Source: an uncultured Paracoccus sp.
GTDB lineage: Bacteria > Pseudomonadota > Alphaproteobacteria > Rhodobacterales > Rhodobacteraceae
DNA: 64,000 nucleotides
Assembly: GCF_947496875.1 (NCBI RefSeq)
Contig: NZ_CANMEH010000002.1
Span: forward strand, 310,001-374,000
Reading direction: 5' to 3'
Position numbers and translations under genes: made by a program. Shown piece after piece: positions 44,760-54,244 of the stretch (its first letter is position 1; each line of letters starts with the position of its first letter). The notes beneath the pieces are model-generated. The model had not been told where the DNA came from. It worked only from the letters and a program-made list of their open reading frames with translations, and did no database searches.

Positions 44760-47330
44760 ATGGACATCATCGTCATCACCACCATCATCGCGTCGCTGTT
44801 TCTCGTCATCGGGATCGCCGAACCTTTGGCAGCGCGGCTGCTTGTGCCCTACACCGTGATCCTTGCGGTCCTGGGGCTGACAATCGGCGCGGGCGCGATC
44901 TTCTTCCTGCGCACCGACCTGACCGACGCGCTGAACCCGGTGTCCGCAGCGATCATCAACCTGCCCATCCGGTCCAACGTCTTCCTCTACGTCTTCCTGC
45001 CAACCCTGATCTTCCAGGCGACGCTTGGCATGAACATCAGGCGGATGGCGGACGACTGGGTTCCGATCCTGGTTCTCGCCGTCGTGGCGGTGGTGGTCGC
45101 GACCGTCTCGGTCGGCTATGCGCTGGCATGGGCCAGCGCCCTGCCGCTCGCCGCCTGTCTGCTGATCGGTGCGCTGGTCTCGACCACCGATCCGTCTGCC
45201 GTGGTCTCGATCTTCCGCTCGATCTCGGCGCCGCGTCGCCTGGCGCGGATCATCGAGGGCGAGAGCCTGCTGAACGACGCTGCCGCCATCGCCCTGTTCG
45301 GCCTGTTCCTGAGCTTCGTCATACGCGGCATTCCCGACCCGCCCCTGTGGGCCGCGATCGCGCAGTTCCCCCCCCTGATGCTGGGCGGCGCGCTGTTTGG
45401 CTGGCTGGCGGCGCGGGCCATCCTGTGGATCATGTCGATGTTCGGCCAGTACGAACTGGCGCAGATCTCGATTTCCGTGTCGCTGCCGTACCTCGCGTAT
45501 ATCGGCGCGGAACAGGTCATCGGGGCGTCCGGGGTGATCGCCGTCGTCGTTGCGGGGATCACGCTGAACCTGGCCGGGCCGGGCCGGTTGTCGCCGCAAT
45601 CCTGGATCAACCTGCGCGAGGTCTGGGACCTTCTGGCGCACTGGGCCGGGGCGCTGATCTTCATCCTGGCCGCGCTGCTGATCCCGCGGCTGCTCGAAAG
45701 CCTTCGCCTCGACGACATCATCCTGATCGGGGTGGTGGTGGTGACGGCGTTGCTGGCCCGGGCCGTGATCCTGTTCGGACTGCTGCCGCTGCTCACCGGG
45801 CTGCGACTGTCGCCGGTGGTCGAACGGCCCTATCGCATCGCGATCCTGTGGGGCGGCTTGCGGGGGGCGGTGACGCTGGCCCTGGCGCTGGCGGTCACGG
45901 AAAGCTTCCGCGTGCCGATCGAGGTCAAGCGGATGGTCGGCATCCTTGCCACGGGCTTCACGCTCTACACGCTGATCGTCCAGGGGACGACCCTGCGCAA
46001 GGTCATCGGCTGGCTGCGTCTGGACCGTCTTTCCCCGCTGGACGACGCATTGTCACGGCAGGTCGTCGCGGTGGCGCTGCAGACGGTGCGCGAGGATCTG
46101 GCCCGCACCGCCGAGAGCTACGAGCTGAGCCACGACATCGTCCGGTCCGAGGCCAAGCAGTTCGGCGACCGGCTGGCCCGCGCCGTCAAGCGGGCGGAAA
46201 GCAACGCCGAGATCCTGGACCGCGACCGGGTGACGCTGGGCCTGATCGCCCTGGCTGGCGCCGAACGTGAACGGGTCATCGCGCGGCTGAAGGACCGGAC
46301 GGTCTCGGCGCGGATGGCCGATCAGCTGGTGTTCAACTCCGATCGCATCATCGAGGCCACGCGAACCGGGGGACGCTACGGCTATCAGAAGGCCGCCCGC
46401 CGCAGCGTGGCCTATGGCTGGGCGTTCCGGCTGGCCGTGTTCCTGCACAACCGGCTGCGTCTGGCAAAGCCGCTGAGCCGCCTTACGGCGGATCGCTTCG
46501 AATTCCTGCTGGCGCAGACCCTGATCCTGCGGGATCTGGGCAGCTTCATCGACACCCGCATCCGGCGCATCCACGGCCGTCGCGTCGCGGACCTGCTGCA
46601 CGAACTTCTGCATCGTCGCCGCGATGCCGTCGATACCTCGCTGGACGGCCTGCGGCTTCAGTATCCCGGCTACGCCGAAGAACTGGAGCGTCGGTTCATC
46701 CGGCGAACCGGGCTCCGGATCGAGGAACGGGAATACGTGATCATGCGCGAGGACGGGATCATCGGGGCCGAGGTGTTTACCAAGCTGATGCAGGATCTGG
46801 CGGTGCGGCGGCGCGCAACCGAGGAACGGCCGGATCTCGACATCGCTCTGGAACGGGCCGAACTCGTCCGGCAGTTGCCGCTGTTCTCGGATCTGGATCC
46901 CACCGCATTGAAGCGGCTCACCCGGGCGCTCGAGACGCGCTACGCCAATGCAGGCGATGTCGTGGTGCGCAAGGACAGCCCGACGGGAAACGTGTTCTTC
47001 ATCGCATCGGGTGCTGTCGAGCTGGAAAGCGCGGGCATGAGCTGGCGGCTGGGACGCGGCGAGATGTTCGGCCACATGACCGTCCTGCTGCGGCGGCCGA
47101 TCAGGACCGATGTCCGCGCGATTGCCCCCTCCACGCTGCTTGTGCTGGACGAAGGACGTTTCCGGAACCTGCTGAACCGCAGCGAGGCGCTGCAGGCCGC
47201 GGTGCGCGCCAGCGCCGAAAAACGCGGTGTCGAACTGGGCGAACTCTGGCCTCCTCAGAAAGGCGCGGCGTCGGCTGCGGGGACGCGACCAACGCCGGCG
47301 TTGCAGGGGGCCACGTCTCGCGTCGGCTGA
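44760..47330 (+). CDS. CPA1-type Na+/H+ antiporter with C-terminal cNMP-binding-like domain
   Basis: An 856-residue protein. The N-terminal half (about 1-410) is a NhaP/CPA1 antiporter with about 12 membrane segments, including ALVSTTDPSAVVSIFRS and the ion-binding GESLLNDAAAIALFG. A long helical cytoplasmic linker (about 420-680) follows, then a cyclic-nucleotide-binding fold (about 700-830). In that fold the phosphate cassette reads GEMFGHMTVLLRRPIRTD: the usual Glu (FGE) is His and only the Arg survives, so cNMP binding is doubtful. I chose ATG 44760 over TTG 44751. Confidence 0.88.
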   Translation: MDIIVITTIIASLFLVIGIAEPLAARLLVPYTVILAVLGLTIGAGAIFFLRTDLTDALNPVSAAIINLPIRSNVFLYVFLPTLIFQATLGMNIRRMADDWVPILVLAVVAVVVATVSVGYALAWASALPLAACLLIGALVSTTDPSAVVSIFRSISAPRRLARIIEGESLLNDAAAIALFGLFLSFVIRGIPDPPLWAAIAQFPPLMLGGALFGWLAARAILWIMSMFGQYELAQISISVSLPYLAYIGAEQVIGASGVIAVVVAGITLNLAGPGRLSPQSWINLREVWDLLAHWAGALIFILAALLIPRLLESLRLDDIILIGVVVVTALLARAVILFGLLPLLTGLRLSPVVERPYRIAILWGGLRGAVTLALALAVTESFRVPIEVKRMVGILATGFTLYTLIVQGTTLRKVIGWLRLDRLSPLDDALSRQVVAVALQTVREDLARTAESYELSHDIVRSEAKQFGDRLARAVKRAESNAEILDRDRVTLGLIALAGAERERVIARLKDRTVSARMADQLVFNSDRIIEATRTGGRYGYQKAARRSVAYGWAFRLAVFLHNRLRLAKPLSRLTADRFEFLLAQTLILRDLGSFIDTRIRRIHGRRVADLLHELLHRRRDAVDTSLDGLRLQYPGYAEELERRFIRRTGLRIEEREYVIMREDGIIGAEVFTKLMQDLAVRRRATEERPDLDIALERAELVRQLPLFSDLDPTALKRLTRALETRYANAGDVVVRKDSPTGNVFFIASGAVELESAGMSWRLGRGEMFGHMTVLLRRPIRTDVRAIAPSTLLVLDEGRFRNLLNRSEALQAAVRASAEKRGVELGELWPPQKGAASAAGTRPTPALQGATSRVG

Positions 47331-47539
47331 AGGGCAACGCGGTTTCCCGGCGACGGTCTGCAGGGAGGTCTACCGCAACACCACCTCCCACCCTGTCGCC
47401 TCGCGACAGCGCATTGGGCCGCAACGTCGCTCACCGGACGAAGGGCCCAACCCGAGCGGTTCATTTTTTCGTCGTAGCCGAACCCTGCACGGTGACCGCG
47501 GCGGGGTAGATGGTTATCTGTGGCCTGAGGGGAGCGCAC

Positions 47540-48643
47540 ATGAACGGCAACCATGTCAGCCTGAGCACCGCGACCTATGCCACGGCGCTGACAATCATGT
47601 GCTGCTGGCTGCTCTGGATCGGCCAGTCGCTGATCCTGCCTCTGCTGGTCGCATTGATCGTGGTCTATGTGCTGACCGCGTCCGCGACAGGGCTGGGGCG
47701 TCTGCCACTGCTGCGCCACCTGCCACGCTGGATGCTGACCACGGCGGCGCTGATCGGGTTCGCGCTGATCGTCTTCGTCTTCTTCGCCGTGCTGACCGAC
47801 AACCTGACCCAGATCGCGGCGGCGATGCCGCGCTACGAGGAGAACCTGGACCAGATCGTCTCGCGCATGGCCTTCTGGTTGCGGATCGAGGACGAGCCGA
47901 ACTGGGCAAGGGTGCGGCAGGCGACCTTCGACCAGATCGACTTCCGCGCCTGGATCGGCCCGACGCTGAGCGCGATGCGAGGGCTGGGCACCACGCTGTT
48001 CCTCGTGGTGCTGTACGCGGGCTTCATGCTGATGGAGCGCCACGCCCTTGCCGGTCGGCTTGCCGTGGCAATCCGCGATCCGGAACGACGCAGCCAGGTC
48101 TTTCAGGTGATTGCCCGCATCAACGACCGGATCGGCCGCTACCTGGGCGTCAAGACCCTGGTGAACGCCATCCTGGGCGGGGTGAGCTATCTGGTCATGG
48201 TGTCGCTGGGCATCGAGTTCGCGGCCTTCTGGGCGATCCTCATCGGGCTGCTGAACTACATCCCCTATGTCGGGTCGGTGCTGGGCGTGCTGTTTCCGGT
48301 GCTGCTGGCGATGGCGCAGACGGGCTCCTTTGCGACGGCTGGCACGACGGCCGCGCTGCTGACCCTCGTGCAGGTCATCATCGGCAGCATCATCGAGCCG
48401 CGCATGATGGGCCGCGCCTTCAATCTCAGCCCGCTGGTGGTACTGATGGCGGTGGCGTTCTGGGCCACGCTGTGGGGGGCGGCAGGTGCCGTCCTGGCCG
48501 TGCCCCTGACCGCGAGCTTCCTGATCGTGCTGGGTGAATTTCCGCGCACACGCCCGTGGGGCGAATTGCTGTCAGGTGGCACGCCCTCCCTGCGGCATGC
48601 CGTCACCCGCCGACACCGCACGCGCGTGACGCACCGCCCGTGA
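47540..48643 (+). CDS. AI-2E family transporter (permease)
   Basis: A 367-residue inner-membrane protein of the AI-2E/PerM family with about 7-8 helices, including the cytoplasmic MERHALAGR loop and family landmarks such as LNYIPYVGSVLGVL and GSIIEPRMMG. Family members export signalling molecules or act as Na+/H+ antiporters, so the substrate is open. ATG 47540 is preferred because GAGGGGAG lies upstream and the first helix starts soon after. Its basic C-terminal tail (RHRTRVTHRP) follows the last helix. Confidence 0.88.
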   Translation: MNGNHVSLSTATYATALTIMCCWLLWIGQSLILPLLVALIVVYVLTASATGLGRLPLLRHLPRWMLTTAALIGFALIVFVFFAVLTDNLTQIAAAMPRYEENLDQIVSRMAFWLRIEDEPNWARVRQATFDQIDFRAWIGPTLSAMRGLGTTLFLVVLYAGFMLMERHALAGRLAVAIRDPERRSQVFQVIARINDRIGRYLGVKTLVNAILGGVSYLVMVSLGIEFAAFWAILIGLLNYIPYVGSVLGVLFPVLLAMAQTGSFATAGTTAALLTLVQVIIGSIIEPRMMGRAFNLSPLVVLMAVAFWATLWGAAGAVLAVPLTASFLIVLGEFPRTRPWGELLSGGTPSLRHAVTRRHRTRVTHRP

Positions 48644-48755
48644 CCCACGCCCGGCGGGACGCGCGTTTTGCCGTGCCCGCCCTGCTGGTTGCCGTTGCCT
48701 CCCGATCCGGAAACGCGCAGGGTCGCGCGGCTTGGCTGAAGGGAATGGATGCGTC

Positions 48756-49514
48756 GTGGGTCTCGAGCTGTTGCTGCTGGTCGTTGCAGGGTTCATCGGT
48801 GGCATGCTGAATGCCGTGGCAGGCGGAGGGACGTTCATCACCTTTCCCGCCCTGGTCTTTACCGGGGTTCCCCCCATCGCGGCCAATGCGACCACCACCG
48901 TCGCGGCATTGCCGGGGTATCTCGCATCTGCCCTGGGATTCCGGCGCGACCTGGCCCGCATCGACCGCGCCACCGTCGTGCGGCTGACCCTGTGGACCAT
49001 GGTCGGAGGCGCGGTCGGATCGGCATTGCTGCTGGTCTCCTCGAACCAGGCCTTCGCCCTGCTTGTCCCGTTCCTGCTGATGATCGCGACGCTGGTGTTC
49101 GTGTTCGGACCGCAGGTGCGGACCATGGCGTCGCGGTTTCGCGGGGGCGTGGCGGCATTCGGTGCCGGATCGATGATGCCCGTTGCCATCTACGGCGGCT
49201 ATTTCAACGGCGGGCTCGGGATCATCCTGCTGGCCCTGTTCGCGCTGTGGGGCATGACCGACTTGCATGCGATGAACGGGCTGAAGACCTGGCTCAGCTT
49301 TGCCCTGTCGGTGATCTCGACCGCGATCTTCGCGGTCGGCGGGCAGATCGTCTGGCTCGAATGTCTGGTGATGAGCGTCGGCACCATCCTCGGCGGCTTC
49401 CTCGGTGCACCGGTCGCGCGACGCCTCCCGGTGCCGGCGCTGCGGGCGCTGATTGCCGTGGTGGGCTTCGGCATGACGGCCGTGTTCTTCATGCGACTGG
49501 CAAATGGCGGCTAG
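48756..49514 (+). CDS. TauE/SafE family sulfite-exporter-like permease
   Basis: A 252-residue membrane protein with about 8 helices and the family repeats (GFIGGMLNAVAGGGTFITFP and GGYFNGGLGIILLALFAL, each carrying a Gly-rich turn). TauE/SafE proteins move sulfonates, sulfite or other organic anions. Start is GTG 48756; no strong ribosome site is visible. It is downstream of the AI-2E gene and converges on lpxB. Confidence 0.82.
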   Translation: MGLELLLLVVAGFIGGMLNAVAGGGTFITFPALVFTGVPPIAANATTTVAALPGYLASALGFRRDLARIDRATVVRLTLWTMVGGAVGSALLLVSSNQAFALLVPFLLMIATLVFVFGPQVRTMASRFRGGVAAFGAGSMMPVAIYGGYFNGGLGIILLALFALWGMTDLHAMNGLKTWLSFALSVISTAIFAVGGQIVWLECLVMSVGTILGGFLGAPVARRLPVPALRALIAVVGFGMTAVFFMRLANGG

Positions 49515-49541
49515 GCGGTCGGGCGAGGTCCAGCGCCTCGG

Positions 49542-50738
49542 TCACTTCGCCCCGCTGACCGCCTTGAGCACCGACCGCGCCGCGCGCAGGCCCGGCGGCT
49601 CCCCCCCGCGGCCCAGGCGCTCCATCGTCAGGTCCATCGCCGCCAGCTGTTCGGCGCGCCCTTCGGGATCCTCGAGCAGGTCCAGCAGCGCCAGCGACAT
49701 CGGACCGGGCTGACAGTTGCGGCCCAGGTATTCCGGGATCGCCCTTGTGCCGCTGACCAGATTGACCAGCGTGACCGTGTCGGTGCGCAGCAGCCAGCCG
49801 ATCAGCATCCGGCTCACCGGCGCCATGTCATAGCCGATCACCATCGGAACCCGGTTTGCCGCCAGTTCCAGACTGACCGTACCGGATGCCGCCAGCGCCA
49901 GGTCGGCGGCAGCGAATGCCGCGCGCTTGTCGACCGCATCCTCGACGAGAACCGGGGCCGTTGGCCAGCGCCTGGTCATGTCACGGACCAGCGCCGCGAC
50001 CCCGGGCACCGTGGGGAGGACGATGCGCGTCTCTGGCACCCGGTCGCGCAGGCGGATCAGCGCCTCGTCGAACCGGGGACCGAGGCGGGTGACCTCGCCC
50101 CGGCGCGATCCAGGCAGGCACAGCACCAGCGGCGCATCGGCGTCGATGCCGTGCGCCTGGCGAAACGCAGCCGCCTCACCGGTCGAGGCCAGGGGTTCGC
50201 TCACCACCGGGTGTCCGACAAAATCGCAGGTCATCCCTGCGGCCTGCATCAGCGGCGGCTCGAAGGGCAGAATGGCGAGCACGTGATCGATCACCTCGGC
50301 CATGCGGGCCGCGCGGCCTGGACGCCACGCCCAGACCGAGGGCGCGACATAGTGAACCGTGCGGATCCCCGGATCGGCGGCCCGCACGCGGCGGGCCACG
50401 CGCAGGCCGAAATCTGGACTGTCGATGGTGATCAGCACGTCGGGACGCCAGTCCAGCACTGCCGCTGCGGTCTGGGCGATCCGGCGGCGCAGCGCACGGT
50501 ACCGCGGCAACACCTCCCATAGGCCCATGACGCTGAGTTCGTGCATCGGGAACAGTGAGTTCAGCTGCTGCGCGGCCATCGCGTCCCCGCCGATGCCCCG
50601 GAAGGTCACGCCGCTGTCGAGTGTCCGCAGGCCCGCTATTAGGGCCCCGCCCAGCAGATCGCCAGACGGCTCACCGGCGACGACAAAGACCTTGAGCCCG
50701 GTCCCCTGCTGGCCGGGTTCCGGTCCGGCGGGGGTCAT
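49542..50738 (-). CDS. lpxB: Lipid-A-disaccharide synthase
   Basis: A 398-residue LpxB joining UDP-2,3-diacylglucosamine and lipid X to lipid A disaccharide. The GT-B-type landmarks VVAGEPSGDLLGGALI, DSPDFGLRVARR, HYVAPSVWAW and LCLPGSRRGEV are present. It starts at 50738 with ATGA overlap onto lpxI; a longer frame to 50825 runs inside lpxI. It is the last gene of the envelope supercluster. Confidence 0.94.
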   Translation of the reverse strand: MTPAGPEPGQQGTGLKVFVVAGEPSGDLLGGALIAGLRTLDSGVTFRGIGGDAMAAQQLNSLFPMHELSVMGLWEVLPRYRALRRRIAQTAAAVLDWRPDVLITIDSPDFGLRVARRVRAADPGIRTVHYVAPSVWAWRPGRAARMAEVIDHVLAILPFEPPLMQAAGMTCDFVGHPVVSEPLASTGEAAAFRQAHGIDADAPLVLCLPGSRRGEVTRLGPRFDEALIRLRDRVPETRIVLPTVPGVAALVRDMTRRWPTAPVLVEDAVDKRAAFAAADLALAASGTVSLELAANRVPMVIGYDMAPVSRMLIGWLLRTDTVTLVNLVSGTRAIPEYLGRNCQPGPMSLALLDLLEDPEGRAEQLAAMDLTMERLGRGGEPPGLRAARSVLKAVSGAK

Positions 50739-51535
50739 CCCCGCGCCCACAGGAACAGCCCCGTTGCCACCGCGGCCTCGATCATCGCGGGGCGGTCCAG
50801 AAGAATGACCCCGCTGGCCTGCCACGCGATGCCGGCCAGTCCCGCGCGCGCCGCCGCGGCCACGCTGTCGGGCCCAAGGGTCGGCAGGTCGATCCGCAGG
50901 TCCTGGCCCGGCTTGGGCGCCTTGTAGAACACGCCACGCGACCCGGCCGGGTCCGGACGCAGGTGCGCATGCCTGGCCGCAAACTCCAGCATCGCATCCG
51001 TGCCGGGCAAGGTTTCCACCGCGAGGCAGAGTCCCTGCACCACCACCGCCCCCTGCCCGATGTCCAGCGCTCCAATTTCCGACAGGATCTGCGCGGCACG
51101 ATCCGCGTCCCTTCGATCAGCCGGGCCGGGATCGCCAGCCAGCAAACCCGCGTCCGGCACCAGCTCGGGCAGAATGTCCTGGACGCCCACGACAGTCAGC
51201 CCCCACTCCTCGAAGATCGCGATCAGTTCCCGCAGGGCGGCGTCGTCGCCGGACTGGATGGCCCCCAGGATCCGGGGCAACAGCGTCGCTGTGCGACTGT
51301 CAAAGATCTGGGGATCCAGCCGCGGCCGTCGCACTCCGCCGGCAAAGACGACCCGACGCACCCCATCATCGATCAGCCTGTCCAGCAGCGGCACCAGCCG
51401 TTCCAGCCGGAAGGGTTGCGCGGGTACGCCGACCGCGACCCCCTCGGGTGCAAAGACCGCCGGCGTATCCAGGGCTGCCACGATCAGGGGCGGCAGCGCG
51501 CCGGTTCCGGCGATGACGGCGGTGCGGTCAGGCAC
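50735..51535 (-). CDS. lpxI: UDP-2,3-diacylglucosamine pyrophosphatase LpxI
   Basis: A 266-residue LpxI (DUF1009), which replaces LpxH in alphaproteobacteria for making lipid X. Landmarks are AGTGALPPLIV, GGVRRPRLDP, VVGVQDILPEL and the DLPTLGPDSV region. It starts at GTG 51535 with an 8-bp overlap into lpxA. The order lpxA-lpxI-lpxB is standard for this class. Confidence 0.92.
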   Translation of the reverse strand: MPDRTAVIAGTGALPPLIVAALDTPAVFAPEGVAVGVPAQPFRLERLVPLLDRLIDDGVRRVVFAGGVRRPRLDPQIFDSRTATLLPRILGAIQSGDDAALRELIAIFEEWGLTVVGVQDILPELVPDAGLLAGDPGPADRRDADRAAQILSEIGALDIGQGAVVVQGLCLAVETLPGTDAMLEFAARHAHLRPDPAGSRGVFYKAPKPGQDLRIDLPTLGPDSVAAAARAGLAGIAWQASGVILLDRPAMIEAAVATGLFLWARG

Positions 51536-52331
51536 CGGATCGGCGCTCGTGGCTGGGGGTCAGGAAACTGCGATCCGACGGCCCGAGGATGAAGTCCAGG
51601 ACCTCGCGTTCCAGCGGCGACACGTCTTCCGCGGCGCGCTGACGCGCGGTCTGGCGAAAGGATCCGCTGTCCAGCGTCCCGAGCAGATCGCGCAGGGCGG
51701 CGATGTCGGCGCGGCTCGCGCCGCGGCGCTTCAGCCCCACCAGGTTCAGCCCGTCGAGATGACCGCGCGGCCCCTGCACCAGCGCGTGGGGCAGCACGTC
51801 GGCCGTGACCATCGTCACAGCCCCGATCATCGCCCCGCGTCCGATCCGGACGAACTGATGAACGCCCGACAGCCCGCCCACGATCACGTCGTCGTCCAGC
51901 ACGCAGTGACCAGCGATGGCCACGTTGTTCACCAGGATCACCCGGTTGCCGATGCGGCAGTCATGGGCGACATGGCAGCCCGCCATGAACAGCCCGTCAT
52001 CCCCGACCTGGGTCACGCCGCCGCCGCCGCCGGTGCCGGGGTTCATCGTCACATATTCGCGGATGCGGTTGCGGGCACCAATCCGCAGCGTCGTGTCTTC
52101 GCCACGGAACTTCAGATCCTGCGGGGCCTCGCCAATGCAGGCGAACGGAAACACTACGCTGTCCTCGCCGATGCGCGTGTCCCCGGCAATCACGACGTGG
52201 CTTTTCAGAACAACGCCGTCATCCAGACGGACCTGCGGTCCGACATGGCAGAACGGACCGATCCGGACCCGCTGCCCCAGCTCCGCCCCCGGCTCGACAA
52301 GGGCCGTAGGATGGATCTGCGCATCATCCAT
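51528..52331 (-). CDS. lpxA: UDP-N-acetylglucosamine acyltransferase
   Basis: A 267-residue LpxA, first step of lipid A synthesis. Hexapeptide repeats such as [20 protein letters not shown] form a left-handed beta-helix. The catalytic His region is [10 protein letters not shown] and [11 protein letters not shown]. It overlaps fabZ by 8 bp. Start ATG 52331. Confidence 0.95.
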   Translation of the reverse strand: MDDAQIHPTALVEPGAELGQRVRIGPFCHVGPQVRLDDGVVLKSHVVIAGDTRIGEDSVVFPFACIGEAPQDLKFRGEDTTLRIGARNRIREYVTMNPGTGGGGGVTQVGDDGLFMAGCHVAHDCRIGNRVILVNNVAIAGHCVLDDDVIVGGLSGVHQFVRIGRGAMIGAVTMVTADVLPHALVQGPRGHLDGLNLVGLKRRGASRADIAALRDLLGTLDSGSFRQTARQRAAEDVSPLEREVLDFILGPSDRSFLTPSHERRSGA

Positions 52332-52803
52332 GCGCCGGAAGATCCATCATGGCGGTGAAGTCGGCTTCTGCGCAGCGCCGGTCGCCGACCATGGCGCGGC
52401 CCTGGAACTTCCAGATCTTGCCGCCGGCGCGCTTGACGTCGACATGCAGCTCCAAGACGTCGCCGGGCACGACCATGCCCCGGAACTTGCAGTTGTCGAT
52501 CGACATGAAATAGGTCAGCAGGTTGCGGTCGATGACGTTCAGGCTGATGCCGACCAGCACTGCGGCGGTCTGGGCCATCGCCTCGACGACCAGCACTCCG
52601 GGCATGATCGGGGCATCCGGGAAGTGTCCGGGAAAATGCGGCTCGTTGGCGGTGACGTTCTTGATCCCTACGGCATGCTGATCCGGAATGACACCGCGGA
52701 CCTTGTCGATCAGCAGGAACGGGTAGCGGTGCGGAATGATCCGCTTGATCAAGGCGAGATCGGCCTCGGTCTGTGGGGCGGGGGTACGCTCGGTCGCGGC
52801 CAT
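52324..52803 (-). CDS. fabZ: 3-hydroxyacyl-ACP dehydratase FabZ
   Basis: A 159-residue hotdog-fold dehydratase (H60 in HFPGHFP, E74 in VVEAMAQ), dehydrating 3-hydroxyacyl-ACP. I use the second of two tandem Met (52803), since GGAGG is 5 bases upstream; the first (52806) is also possible. It follows nadD by 26 bp and overlaps lpxA. Confidence 0.93.
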   Translation of the reverse strand: MAATERTPAPQTEADLALIKRIIPHRYPFLLIDKVRGVIPDQHAVGIKNVTANEPHFPGHFPDAPIMPGVLVVEAMAQTAAVLVGISLNVIDRNLLTYFMSIDNCKFRGMVVPGDVLELHVDVKRAGGKIWKFQGRAMVGDRRCAEADFTAMMDLPAHG

Positions 52804-52829
52804 CATGTCCTCCGGTTCATCGGTCCCAG

Positions 52830-53483
52830 CTATCGCTGCTGATGCAGCATTTGCAAGCTGGGCTGCCTGCAGGGTGAATCGGACAGGCGAAGGCTCGCGC
52901 GGATGGCGCTGGAGGATTGACGCGACATGGGGACGTTGATCAGCACCCAGGCTGGCGGGTCGTGCATCGGCAGCTCGGCCGCGCGATATTCCGGCAGGCG
53001 ATGGCGGTCGAGAACAGAGGCCGCGCGCGACATCCGTGCCGGCAGCCGTGATCCGGGCCGGGCGATCACCCCGATCGGCATCCGCGCGGCGATCTCGCGC
53101 CACCGGTCCCAGCGATCGAACTGGACCAGGTTGTCCGATCCCATCAGCCACACAAACCGCACGCCACGCCAGTGACGCTGCACGGCCCGCAAGGTGTCCG
53201 CAGTGAGCCGGGTACCCAGCCGCGTCTCCAGGTCGGTCACCACGATCCGCGGATCGGCGGTCAGCGCGCGGGCAGTGCGGAGCCTGTCGGCCAGGCTGGC
53301 CGGCCCATGCCGCTTGAGCGGATTGCCGGGGCTGACCAGCCACCAGATGCGGTCCAGGCGAAAGCGGCGCAATGCCATTTCGCTGATCTGGACATGGCCA
53401 TCGTGCGCGGGGTCGAAGGAGCCGCCCAGCAGGCCGATCCGCTGGCCGATCGCGGCGACTGGCAGGCCTGCCCGGTCGTTCAC
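52830..53483 (-). CDS. nadD: Nicotinate-nucleotide adenylyltransferase
   Basis: A 217-residue NadD, adenylating nicotinate mononucleotide for NAD synthesis. The nucleotidyltransferase motif [11 protein letters not shown] is at 20-30 (H27 and H30), [11 protein letters not shown] binds substrate, and SSSAIR is the C-terminal signature. It starts with GTG 53483. It sits in the outer-membrane/lipid A operon between skp and fabZ, 14 bp after skp, which is not its usual neighbourhood beside rsfS. Confidence 0.9.
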   Translation of the reverse strand: MNDRAGLPVAAIGQRIGLLGGSFDPAHDGHVQISEMALRRFRLDRIWWLVSPGNPLKRHGPASLADRLRTARALTADPRIVVTDLETRLGTRLTADTLRAVQRHWRGVRFVWLMGSDNLVQFDRWDRWREIAARMPIGVIARPGSRLPARMSRAASVLDRHRLPEYRAAELPMHDPPAWVLINVPMSRQSSSAIRASLRLSDSPCRQPSLQMLHQQR

Positions 53484-53497
53484 CGAGGCCGTCCGAC

Positions 53498-54244
53498 TCA
53501 GTTGCCGGTGGCGGGCGACGCGGCCTGCGCGCTGTCCGGCGCGACGGCATCCGCGGTCGGCGCCAGCGCGGGATCCGCTGCGTCGGCTGTACCGTCATCC
53601 GCACCCTCTTCGGCTGGCGCCTGCAGGGGGGGCAACGCCACCCGCCCGGCCCCGTCGCCGATCTGATCGTCCAGACGCGCAATCGTCGCCTCGGTCATGT
53701 CGATGGATTCGGCAGACATCAGCACCGTCCGGGGATCCAGCACCAGCAGCGCGCCACGTTCGCGCATCAGCGCGCCGATGACCGGAATCGCGGCGGCAAA
53801 GAATGCGGCACGTTCCGCCTCGGCCAGAGCCGCCACCTGCTGCGACGCCGCCTCGCGCTGGCGCCGCATCGCCGTGACCCGCTCGTCGAATGCCGCGGCG
53901 CGGGCGCGGAATTCATCGGGCGGCAGCGTCCTGCGGTCCTCGGTCAGGGCCGCTTCCTCGGCCGAGAGTTGGGCGAATAGCCGGTCATTTTCCTCGACCA
54001 CGGCGCGCAGGCGATCCGCCACCGTGGCCTCGGCGCGCCGCCCCCATGCCGACTGTCGGTACATCACCTCCTGATCGACGGTGACGATCGCGTTGCTCAG
54101 ATCACCTTGCGGCGCTTGTGCAGGCTGGGGGGTAGCAGTCCCACTCGCCGGGCCCGCCGCATCGGCCTGCGCATCCTGCGCGGCGACGGTTGCGGGCGCG
54201 CCGCAGGCAATCGCCAAGACCGTGATCGCCGCCGCGCCGCGCAT
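53498..54244 (-). CDS. OmpH/Skp family periplasmic chaperone
   Basis: A 248-residue OmpH/Skp-like protein. A signal peptide ends ATVAAQ, a long alpha-helical coiled-coil core (about 55-175, with [20 protein letters not shown]) follows, and the C-terminus is a disordered Ala/Asp/Pro tail (about 205-248). Skp chaperones outer-membrane proteins to BamA. The start overlaps the bamA stop as TGATG, so the two are coupled. The acidic tail makes it longer than E. coli Skp. Confidence 0.85.
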   Translation of the reverse strand: MRGAAAITVLAIACGAPATVAAQDAQADAAGPASGTATPQPAQAPQGDLSNAIVTVDQEVMYRQSAWGRRAEATVADRLRAVVEENDRLFAQLSAEEAALTEDRRTLPPDEFRARAAAFDERVTAMRRQREAASQQVAALAEAERAAFFAAAIPVIGALMRERGALLVLDPRTVLMSAESIDMTEATIARLDDQIGDGAGRVALPPLQAPAEEGADDGTADAADPALAPTADAVAPDSAQAASPATGN

